From NCBI GenBank assembly GCA_037042915.1, contig CM073203.1, positions 620,001-684,000 on the forward strand: a stretch of DNA of 64,000 nt, read 5' to 3'. How positions within the stretch are numbered: position 1 is the first letter of the stretch; each line of letters starts with the position of its first letter. Positions 46,762-56,900 of this stretch are shown here, one piece after another. The notes beneath the pieces were generated by a model. It was not told the DNA's origin. It saw only the letters and a program-made list of their open reading frames with translations, and searched no databases. The DNA is from Auricularia sp. M13 (taxonomy: Eukaryota; Basidiomycota; Agaricomycetes; Auriculariales; Auriculariaceae). Made by a program: the position numbers and the translations under genes.

Positions 46762-48186
46762 TGGCTGACTGGTGGAGAGGATTTCGAGTGCATCGTTGCA
46801 AATGAAGGCTGTCGACACCGAGTGGAAATCGAGCAGTTTTATATTCTTAAGCCGGGCAAGGATAGGAAGCGAACGTGCCGATACTGTCTGGGTAAGTGTT
46901 AGACGCCGCACAGTCCGGGAGACAGCATCCAAGAACGGCAGGAGCGTATCGTTGATGTCGTCAGGTTGTCCTGAGCCCAGATCCAGATGCTGCAGCACGG
47001 GCGTGCGAATAGCCGGCATGGGCTGCGAAAGCAAAGGGAAGGATGTGACCAGAACTCCAAGATAGATGACGCTGGGCAAATCGATCGTAGCGCTGGGTCC
47101 GTGGGTGATCCATGTGCAAAGAACCAGATGTTGAAGAGAGCGACTCGACATCCGCAGATAATCAAAGGTCTGTGTCCCCGTACACGCGCCACCGAACAAT
47201 ACCAGCTGTTCAAGCAAGGGGAACCCGTGTCTAGTCGAACACCCCATGCCAGACTCATGGTCAATTTGCAACGTCTTTAGACGTGGAGCGAACGGTAGGT
47301 ATTCGCTTTCGGATGGGCCAGGTGCGCGACCGCCGCTGCTTCCGTCGATTTTCAATTCGACAAGCAACGGAGTTGGTCCCTTGAGGAAGTCCAAGCATGC
47401 TCGGTCGGCGCCTGACGGGAGGGATAAGGATGCAGTCCTCCACCGTGATGCATGCGCTCCAAGGACATCAAATAGGCGGCGTATGAGAGGGAGATGTTGC
47501 TTAAGTGTTGTCGATTTTGCCCATATCGTTATGTTAAGAGGGGCCGAGCGCGAGCGAGACAAAAGCACCGCCGCCCGCTTATGACTAGCCGTAAGATGAC
47601 GCCTGCATTCCTCCGCGTCTGCAAATGGTCCAGAATCGATATGAATAGTCGACCACATAGCCGAAAAATCGAGCGCGACGCGCCTCCACTGGGCGCAGAC
47701 AGCAGCAATAGTAAAGGGAGCGTGTGCTTCGCCGTCGCTGACGGCCTCGGCGAAAATACAGCGCAGGATGTCGTCCGGGAGGTTCGACACGCACTCCTGC
47801 ACCAGCTCGGCGCGGGACGCCTCCAGTTCGGCGGCCATGTTGCGCTCGATGTCCTGCAGCACGCGCGTTTCGCGCTCGAGGTTGTCCGCGGCGCGCTTCG
47901 CCTCCGCAAGCAGATCGTTGGCGGCGGCCTGCTCCTGGTGTAGCTGTCGCAGACGAGTCTTAATCTGCGTGAGAGCAGCCTCGTTGGCGCGCACCCGCTT
48001 TGTGCGCAGGCCGCGCACGTTCAGAGACATGGTCAGGGTCAAGGTCGGAGGTTGTGGCGTCGGACTTTGTACCGTGTTCCGGCGCCGCGTCGTCGACAAT
48101 GGGAAAAAGAATGCGATTTGAGGATTAAACTAAACCGTCCAGCAAAGTACTAAGCAGCTATGTGACCACGTCAAGGCCCAATGAAT

Positions 48187-49596
48187 CTAAAGTTTCGACG
48201 AGACGGGCGCCAGCGGCGCTTCCGGGGCGGGCGCAGCTGCTTCCTGGGCCGGAGCCGCAGGTGCCTCCTCAGCTGGCGCAGCCGGTTCGCTCTCGCTCGC
48301 AGCCTTCCTAATCAGATGCTTTTCCGCCCACGAGATGCACTCGTCGATCACCTTATCTTTCTCCGTCGGCTCGTTGTGCAACTCATGGTAACCGCCCTAG
48401 AAGTCGCAGTAGTTAGTGACAAAGTGCGCTCGTGGCTGGCGCTTACCTCGTAGCAGCTGAACGTCTTGTCGTTTGCAGTCAACTTGTTGAAGAAGTTGCG
48501 CGACGCCGTACACGAGGCAACCTGCAGTCAGAGTGTAAGCGGGCACTTGGGTTGCAGACAGACTGCTGCGCACCTCATCCGTGTCGCCATGCACAATCAG
48601 AACCTACGAGAGGTGTTCAGGAACGCACAATGAAGCGGAAAGAAAAGCGCATACAGGCAGCTCGACGGGCCAGTTCTGATACCACCTTTCGCGCAGGTAG
48701 TCGGCCTACAAATGAGCATGATGAATGAGCGACCAACATGCACAGGCCGCACGTAAGTGTTACGCACGCGGTTGAGCATGTCTTTGAGGCCCTTGAGGCT
48801 GGCTTTCTGCATGATAAGAGGGTCGTTGAGGAAGGCTTCGCCGACCTTCTCGTCGCGCGCCAGATGCTGCGGCCCTTGTCAGCATGACATACGCAGGCTG
48901 TGAATGCGCGTACAGAAGGCTCGACGGGCGCAGGGAAGTTGGTCCAGGGAAACAGGTTCGCGAGCTGGCCACCCATGAAGCGCTTCCACTTGGGCGCCGG
49001 GTGCGTCTGCGCGAGCAGCGGCGAGCTCGCGATGACGCCGCTCAGACGCTGCGTGATCTCGTCCTTTCCGGGTGACTCGATGTTCGTCGCAAACGAGAGC
49101 ACTTCACCGCCGCCCTGCATGAATCAAAGTCAGAATATATGCACGCAGCATGGGCCGAATATATGCGCACCATGCTGTGACCAAAGAGAAAGACGGGCGT
49201 GCCCTCTGGAACACGCTTGAGGGCGGCGCGGACGAAGAAGTCGATGTCGGCGAGCTGCTCTGCGCCGGAGAACTTGCCATAGGCGCTGTGCTTGGACTTG
49301 TGCGCCTCGTCCAGCGCCGTCTTGCCGAACCCGCGCTGGTCGTAGGCGAACACGGCGAACCCGCGCTGTGCCCAGGCGCTGAACACGTGCTCAAACCTGC
49401 CGTAGGCCTCCGCTCAGCGGCCAGTGCGGATGCCTGGTAGCTCAGAGACGCACCGGGCGACGTGCTCGATGAAGCCGTGCACGGCGACGACGAGGCCCTT
49501 GGGCGGGGCGCCGTTGCTGGGGGCGTACCAGTGCGTGTAGAACTGCGTCTTTCCAGGGCCCGTCACCCATTCCTCGGTGCAGTGCGACGAGCTCAT
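48187..49596 (-). CDS. Monoacylglycerol lipase (alpha/beta hydrolase, Yju3-like)
   Basis: Eight exons (49596-49454, 49396-49171, 49114-48914, 48866-48768, 48705-48655, 48603-48574, 48521-48447, 48396-48187) give 344 residues. VVAVHGFIEH is the oxyanion-side HG motif, GHSMGGGE carries the nucleophile Ser, VHGDTDE the acidic residue and GGYHELHNEP the catalytic His, matching monoglyceride lipases such as yeast Yju3. The enzyme hydrolyses monoacylglycerols at lipid droplets or membranes during lipid turnover. A C-terminal tail of about 35 residues is Ala/Pro/Glu-rich and not part of the fold. Exon 6 is only 30 nt. Introns are 47-62 nt. Confidence 0.94.
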
Positions 49597-50241
49597 CGTG
49601 GTCGGAGGTCAAGGTGCGCTGGTCCTCGCGGGAACAGCCTGCGAGCGACACAGCCGATCAGGTGATCCCTACCCTGAGCTTCTCCGCGTAGCACAACTTC
49701 GCAGCAAACTCAAACGCATACAAGCGCCGCATATATGTGCTGCATCACATTGTAGTTACCCAAATATATAATTTTTTTCACAGGAAATCATGCTGCCGAA
49801 CGTCAGCAAAACTCGAACGGATATTATGGGTTCAATAGTCAGATGGGCTGTCCATGGGCGTAAAGATTCAGGTTGGAGACGACTCGAGCGGATCAACATT
49901 TCAAGGATGTGTCCGCCAACTTCAACTTGACGACCATCTGGATGTAGAACGATTGTCTCTACGTGAGAGTCGGCGAAGGAGACTAATCTGGATGGTCAGC
50001 GTAGCTCATGTAATAGCAGATACACCGTATCTCGCCGCTCAGAATACACCTAGGACCATCCATAAGCGTCTCCTCGCACAGTCCGTGGAGAGGTGGGTAG
50101 AGGAGGCAATCGAACAAATATCACGTGACCGGAAAAGGGTCCGAATTCCGCGTCGCGGACTTGCAAATCCCGCAGCGTTCCTTTTCCTCCCACAAGGCGC
50201 CGTCGTTCACTCCAGCGTTGGTATCTCCGACTCAAGGTGCC
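49597..50241. promoter_or_regulatory. Divergent intergenic region, lipase / uncharacterised gene
   Basis: A segment of 645 bp separates divergent starts. It includes an A/T-rich stretch near 49750-49795 (ATATATAATTTTTTTC). No gene is supported. Frames upstream of the plus-strand ATG remain open for 39 codons but lack features. Confidence 0.45.
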
Positions 50242-51768
50242 ATGAACACACAGCACAGCATGCTCTCCGTCTCCTCGACGACGACGGGCAGGCTGCGCTC
50301 GCTCAGCTCGGCCTCGCTTATCATCGCCTCCTTTCTCACCCAACCTGGGGTGCGTCCCTCCCTCACGTACCCCATGCTGCACGCTCAGCCGACGCATGAT
50401 GCGCAGGTGATGGCTCCGGCGACGGTATGCAACGGCATTGCGGAAACTCCCAGTGCCCCAGCTGCATCGGGCGTTCAAGACAGCTCGCTGGTGTACTCGG
50501 AGGGCAGCTCCTATTCGCAGGCCACGATGCAGGACGACTCTATCACGGGGACAGATCCATTCTTCGTGCGCTCACATGGTGAAACTGATCTGTGAGCATG
50601 CTCTCACGTTCAGTCTGCAGTACGACGTGATTCTTCCTCGGCTCGCCGGTGCCCCTAACGGCCGGCGTCGCTCGTCAACGTTCACCGCGTCGACAACGGT
50701 CTCGATATATTTCACCCCGGCGGCGCCGCTGCAGACGAACCCTATCCAACCCGGTGCTAAGAGGATGCGTCTCCGTTCGAGCAGCGTCTCGTCGTACCGC
50801 CGCGACGCTCGAGAGACGAGTCCCGAGACGGAATCGCTCATCGGGTCGCCCGTCCTCGGGGCCCCGAGCAAAGGCAACTTCGCCTCACGGCGCAAGGTAC
50901 AGTGCCTCTCCATCTTGCAGCACACATGTTTTTTGCTGCTGACGTTGCGAATGTCCACTGGCAGATCAAGATCGCCGAAGACCCTTTCGCATGGGACGAC
51001 GCGAACTTGCAGGGGCGGGACCACGACGAGATCGAGATCGAGTCGGTGTACTCATACGGCATGTCGACGCAGCCGTCCGCGTCGACGATGGCGAGCGGCA
51101 TCTCGAAGGTCAGCTCGGGGTACGAGGCGTCGGTGGTCGTGCGCCCGCTGCCGAAGCGGCACCGGGACTCGGTCGCCGTCGCTTTCATGCGCGCGCGGGC
51201 TAGGGCACTCCGCGCTATCGACCCGGAATCCGTAGCAGATGCGAACACTACTCCGCGCAAGCTTCAGTCGAACGACCAGCCAGCCAATGCTAGCGCGGCA
51301 GGCGATTCGAACTTGGACTCGGACCGCGCGATGCAAGCGTTCTACACGCAGCAGAAGCTCATCGACCAGGGATGGGCGCCGGCCATGGCCAAGGGCATGG
51401 CGGGGCTCCTGGTCGCACAGGGCCTCGCGGCGCGCGTGGCTGGCGACCCGATGAGTTATCTGGCGCGCACGCCGTCCAGCATCGACGTCCCGGTTGACCT
51501 CAACAAGACGCTGCCCGCAATCCCTGCGCCGGCGCCAGCAACGCCCTCAACCGCGCCTGCAGTCGACGCGTCTATCAGGAGGACCGAGACGTTCAGCAGT
51601 CATGGGGCCGCGGCTGACGAGCCTGAACCGCACGCCAGCGAGGAGAAGGGCAAGTGGAGCGCCAAGGTCGGCCGGATGCTCACTGTAACGCGCAAGATTG
51701 TCAAGAAGAAGTCGCGTCTGCATGTCAGCGAGGTGTTCGACCGCGAGCGTACCGCTGCTGCAGCTTGA
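50242..51768 (+). CDS. Uncharacterised Ser/Ala-rich protein
   Basis: Three exons (50242-50565, 50621-50896, 50965-51768) join in frame to 467 residues. The protein is rich in Ser, Thr, Ala and Arg and probably largely disordered. A middle segment around KIAEDPFAWDDANLQG and a helical stretch around QAFYTQQKLIDQGWAPAMAK may be folded. The C-terminus is basic (VTRKIVKKKSRLH). There is no signal peptide or membrane span and I recognise no family. Clean 55- and 68-nt introns with the frame preserved support a real gene. Nuclear or cytoskeletal scaffold roles are possible but unsupported. Confidence 0.72.
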
Positions 51769-52002
51769 TGTTCCGTTTTCTTTTCGTCTTGACTCTTGAA
51801 GTTTTTTGTACAGTGCTGACCCGTGTGATGGCCCCATCTGCCCGTGTATACTGTCCTTGTACAGTATATTTATTGTTGTATGCCTCTTTGTCAATCTGAT
51901 TTGACAGTTCAGTGTTCACCGTGCAGAGGAGGATGTGGTTCCGGTTCAAAGAGCGCGCGACGCGGAGTTATCGGGATCAGTCACCGTTGCGTCATCGCAA
52001 TC

Positions 52003-53073
52003 ATGTCGACTCTGGATCGCGCCGTGCTGGACGCGCTCAAGCTGGATGCAGCGGCCACCAGCGTCGCGTCGCATGGGGGCTCTGGCTTTGCCTCTACATA
52101 CAAGATTAAGACACGTGTCGATGGCGAGGAGAAGACGTTCTTCATGAAGACGGGTAGCGGGGACGATGCGCGCGTCATGTTTGAAGGTTCAAACCACGCG
52201 TCCGCGCGCATTGTGCTGTGGCTCAGTCGCTGATGCGCAGAATATACTTAGGAGAGTATGCTTCGCTGAACGCTATCAACGATGTGGACCCCACTCTCTG
52301 CCCCCGTGCGCTCGCGCAGGGCGCTCTGGCCGATCGAGCGGGGCATTTCCTGGTCACGGAATTCCTGCACATGGGCGGTGGCAGCTCTAAGTCTCAGTCT
52401 GGCGCAGGCTCGCTTGCTGCGAAGCTCGCTAAGCTGCACACCACGCCCGCGCCCAGCGCGGAATTCGGCTTCCCGGTGACGACCTGCTGTGGCGCGACAC
52501 CTCAGCCGAACGACTTCAAGGCGTCGTGGGCGGAATTCTTTGCGGAGAACCGGCTGCGGTTCATCCTGTTGCAATGTGAACGAGTCAACGGCAGCGACGC
52601 GGAGCTGCGCGCTGCCGTGGAGCGCACGGCGAACGTTGTCGTACCGCGCTTGCTGGGGCACCTCGACGTGCGGCCTGTCGTCGTCCATGGCGATCTGTGG
52701 TCCGGGAACAAGGGCCGCGGGCGTATCGGGAGCTCGGACACTGCTGAGGAGGTCGTCTTCGACCCTTCGTGCTGCTATGGCCATGCCGAGTATGACCATG
52801 GCATCATGAAGATGTTCGGAGGGTTTGGGTCTGCGTTCTTCCGGGAGTACCACAGCATATGCCCCAAGACGCCGCCGGAGAGCGAGTACCATGATCGCGT
52901 GGCGCTGTATGAACTGCAAGTACACCGTGGCTATCCCGCTTTGAATTTTGAGAGCTGACGACAGCGCTAGGTATCATCACCTCAATCACAACGCGCTCTT
53001 CGCGGGCTCGTACCGGTCCGGCGCAATGTCGATAATGAACGATTTGTGGCGAAAGTTTGGTACGAAAGATTAG
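52003..53073 (+). CDS. Fructosamine/ketosamine-3-kinase family protein
   Basis: Three exons (52003-52186, 52252-52915, 52971-53073) give 316 residues. VVVHGDLWSGNKGR holds the catalytic Asp of the kinase-like fold, VFDPSCCYGHAEYD the metal-binding Asp, and YHHLNHNALFAGSY the family C-terminal motif. The N-terminal FFMKTG contains the ATP-binding Lys. Fructosamine-3-kinases phosphorylate sugar adducts on protein lysines so that they fall off, a repair of glycation. Length matches the family (about 300). The second intron (52916-52970) starts GCAAGT and ends TAG, a GC-AG intron; the only nearby GT donor would break the motif LYHHLNH. Confidence 0.93.
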
Positions 53074-53269
53074 AATTCAAATGCTTCTAGCCGCGGCGGA
53101 AACGATGCTCTATGTGCTGGGACCGCTGGCATGTCAAGGCCACGAGTGCATCATCGCTGGTACGCTTCAGCAATTTCTAGACGTGCCAGTACAGACATTC
53201 GACGATACCGTGGCAATCGACATGAGGATCTTGCAGTAAGTCCAGTTACAAAAGGGCAGGTACAACAGC

Positions 53270-53684
53270 CTAGCAGATCTGCTTCCCGTCATCCCAGAGC
53301 CGGGGCTCAAAAGTGATCATGGGACGCAAAGAACCCAGACCGCGCCGGTTGATCGGCAGTTGGCAAATGCGCGAGCATTCGGCGCGCGAGAGCAGCCATA
53401 TCCTTGTTTCCGCGGGTTTGCGCTCGCGGGAAAATACCGTCAAATGCTCCTCCCAATCGAATTGTGATGTCTCGTCCATGAGGTCCCAGATTTCAATCCG
53501 TTTCAGAGCCGGTGACTCGAGGAACCAAGGTAACACTTTGTGACTCAGATATGGCGGGAGTAGGACGACGACATGAGAGAACGGCAGTGGATGCGAAGGA
53601 GGCGGAGGGGGGACATCGAGCCAGGCGGGGCCGATGTTCACATGAATATGCGTTATGCCGGTGAGGTCCGGCGCGTCGTTGATC
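53270..53684 (-). pseudogene. 3' fragment of a host gene cut by the LINE insertion
   Basis: On the minus strand an open frame runs from the border of the LINE poly(A) tract (53684) to a TAG at 53270, about 137 codons (INDAPDLTG.. to ..DDGKQIC). There is no ATG at its beginning and the frame meets the insertion mid-codon-series, so the 5' part of the gene must lie on the far side of the element, beyond 64000. It looks like the C-terminus of a leucine-rich or F-box-type Agaricomycete protein, but the family is not certain. Confidence 0.65.
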
Positions 53685-53708
53685 TTTTTTTTTTTTTTTT
53701 TTTTTTTT
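53685..53708. repeat. Poly(T) tract: 3' poly(A) tail of the minus-strand LINE
   Basis: Twenty-four consecutive T on the plus strand correspond to the A tail at the 3' end of the minus-strand retrotransposon, the standard mark of target-primed reverse transcription. It directly borders the interrupted host frame. Confidence 0.88.
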
Positions 53709-53912
53709 GTGGAGCGTCAGATAGGGTTAGAATAACATAGTTATCCCTTGCCCATCCTTGCCCGCCTTGGCGGGCTGCTGGAGTTAGGACTGGGAGGCAG
53801 TCCATATGAAACGACGACACCGACCGGAAAAATAGCCTTTAGCACACCTGTTGGGGTAGTGTGGGGCTTGAGAATCAACCGACACTGTTCCTGGCGTCAT
53901 TCCCCGTACCCA
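53709..53912 (-). other. LINE 3' untranslated region
   Basis: The 204 bp between the ORF2 stop and the poly(A) tail have no coding signal. They include a compact hairpin, GCCCGCC-TT-GGCGGGC at 53760-53775, which could be a recognition structure for the element's own reverse transcriptase. Confidence 0.6.
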
Positions 53913-56900
53913 CTAAAAACCGGTCTGTTTATTCCAAAATTGTGCTTTCCAGTAATCAGGGTTGGCACTGCGATCTATCCAAGTATCTTCATATAGTACA
54001 TTGCACAGCGCCTTTGTCTTGTAACGATGTTTGTTTGTGAGAAGTTTATCCTGCACGCGACGTGATTCGCACATTTTCTTCCATCTTTTGGCCACCTCCT
54101 CTTCTGGCATGACCCAGTCTGGATCCTCAGCGTGCTCAATACGGGTTTCACACCTTATCTTCCAGATCAGGAAGGCGGATTCTGACACAATAATGCAGAA
54201 GATGCGCTCCAGCGCACGATTTCTTGCAGACCCCATGTGTCCTATTCGCATGGTTGCACAACCCATGATAACCCCGATGTCTATGTCTATGTTGATCTTG
54301 CGACTCTTCAGGAAGTCCTGGGCCAAGGCCCATACTGTTTCAAAACCTGAGCTCTCGCATTTTAGGAGGATGTGTTCCATGGTCTCAGTTTCCTGGCATG
54401 ATGGACATGTGGCATATGACGCCCATGGTTCTGGCATTTTGCTGAAATAGTCGCCAACTTTGTGCGCACCATGGGCCATTTTCCAGAGGAAGTTGCGCAC
54501 ACTGCGCGACAGGTTTTTGGATTGCAGACTCTGCCAGAACTGAGACTCCAGTGGCATGAAGTCTGTCGCATGATGTACACGCCATTTTATTAGTTTGAGA
54601 TTTTCCAGAGTCGCTTTTCGCTGTTTGACTTTTTTCTGGGCAAGCCATTTTATGGCTCTATGTGCTTCTCTCTGAGTGATATTTGCAATTGCGAGCCCAG
54701 GCTTATCAAAGGGCACCAGCTCCTCGAGGTCCAAATCAAAAGGTGGGCCCACTTCTGCAGCCACAAGGGCCATTTTTCTTGCCTCTCCAACCTGTGGCCA
54801 GTGCTTGACTCTGTTCTTGGCTATGCATGTGAACGAGGTCGGTGCACCTCTGGCACGCAGAGCTGCAGCCGCTGCTCGCATGGCGTCTGCCTCATTTTGC
54901 AAGTCCATCCATCCAGTGGACTCATGCTTGGATAAATCGAGGGTGAGCATTCTTACCACTGCTGCACTGGTGCTGATCATGTGCAGAGGGCGATGTCTTG
55001 GTGCCGTTGTTGCTGCCATTTTTATTGCTGTGGCTACACTGCGCACATAGGAGTGTGTATCCCCTGGGCAGTAGCCCACTTTGTCGTCGAAATCGTGTTC
55101 TGGAAAATATGCTGCAAAGCCGCCCTTGGCAATTGCTGAGTCTCCATTTATGATTGCACCGCAGACGACCACTTCCACAGCCTCTGCATCCTTGTCTCCA
55201 TGCGGTCGTACAGGTGCCGCATCACATATGGTATCTGTCACCCCTCTCTCACTGAGGGCCATTGTGTCCACGAAAGCTCTGTAGTAGCTGGCCAGATCAT
55301 CACCTTGGTGTAGGGTTGGGTCGAAAATTATTGGTTCACCAGCCTGAATTGCCTCCATGCGACCCTCTACGAAAGTTTCCCACATGCTGGAGTCTACTTC
55401 AGCCTGTGTGGTCGCAGTGTTCCACTTGGGCGCAAGCTCGCTCAGTATGTCACGAGCAAACTCCTGGCATTTGAAGGGGTTCTTGCAGCCCTCTGTTCTA
55501 TCAGTCATGCAATTGTCGCATATGCAGGTACTAGACTCTTCATGGTCGAAGTCATCAGGTTCAGCTATCTCTTCGAGATCTTCAACCGTACAGACCGCAT
55601 GGGAGGTCTTTAGGCATCGCACTTCTCTCCTATATTCTCGCAGAACATCTGGTTGTCCCATGGCTGGGTGTGCCCATATGGGCATATCTTCCCTTATGTG
55701 CTCTGGGATCTGAGGCGCATCGAGGGCGACATTATATTTAGCTGCAACCCTCACCATTTGCTGCAAGATGAAAGGTAGTTTCTGCTTGTTGGGTCGCCAC
55801 ACCTGTTGGAAGGGGTTGATGCGTGCGTCGGATGGCACCCATTTCTTGTCCTTGTTGATGATGGCGATTCTGAAGATGAAGTCTGCCAGGTAGGTCCACA
55901 TTGGACGCGTCTCATCATTTTTGATATATGCGCCCACCCATTTCAGGTATTGCGCATCATTTCTGCTCTCAGTGTGGAACAGACCCAGACCTCCATGGTC
56001 TCTACCCAGGCGCAGAGTATCCATATTAATTGGGTGGCGACGAGAGCCTGCCCAGAGGAAGTCGAGCGTCATTTTATCCAGGCGTTTTTCCAGCTTGGTT
56101 GGCATGCCTTGGGCAGCAGTGAGGTACTGGGTAAATCCGCCTACTACAACCTGTGATATAATGCTTCTACCATTCAGCGAGGGGCGCTTACTTTCCCATC
56201 TTTGTAGAGTTTCAGCAATTTTGTCCTGGATGGAGGACCAGGCATTCACATTCTGCACTCCATTGCCTGGCCAGGTACCAAGTATGCGAATGGGTTCGCC
56301 ATCTCTGGCAATGCGCACTGAGTCTGGGATGGCAGGGTCCCCATCTTTGAGGCATCTCGAATCCAGGACTTGTGTCCTGTACTCTTTTGTACCCATTGGA
56401 ACGATTTCAGTTTTCTGCACATTGAAGCGAGCACCTGCTGCAAGGCACCACTGGTCCAGGATCTGGAAGAGGCGCTGGTAAGAGTCATTCTCACTCATGT
56501 ACACTGTTGTATCATCTGCATACAATGTGGCGATTAGTTTGCCCTCAATGCCATCAATCTTGTAGCCTTGCAGCTCAGAGCGTCTGAGCATAGCTGAGAG
56601 CGGCTCTATTGCCAAGTTAAAAAGCAAGCAGGAGAGCGGATCACCCTGCCTGACGCCTCTGGTAACTCTAAACTTTTTGCTTGCGAAGCCATTGATCATG
56701 ACCACAGTGAAAGCATTTTCATATAGCGTCCTGACCGCATTCACAAAGTGCTCTGGGAAGCCAAAGGCTTTGAGAATCTTGTGCAGATAGTCATGTCTTA
56801 TGCGATCATAGGCTTTTTCCTGGTCCAGTGCCACAATGGCGCCATTTTCTTCCTTGGCTTCAGCGTAATCAAGGATGAGACTCGTGATTTTGGAATGGTC

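Larger units (their letters stand above)
46157..48030 (-). pseudogene. F-box protein gene disrupted by a solo LTR
   Basis: The 5' part (48030 down to 46757, starting MSLNVRGLRTKRV) and the 3' part (46384 to 46157, ending LVAEVQRLLAL) together match the full length of the F-box paralogue at 42546-44042. Between the codons for QPPI and WPRLARI lies a 372-bp insertion. The LTR edge adds VSYKRS and a stop (frame ends at 46735), removing about 75 C-terminal residues. Both gene parts are otherwise open and keep the F-box (VSNLPDDILRCIFAEAV). The damage therefore looks recent, and a truncated product could still be made. Confidence 0.9.

Noticed and set aside
46735-46902. Separate small gene at the right end of the solo LTR
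   Set aside because: The frame crosses the LTR border into antisense F-box sequence and has no independent support.
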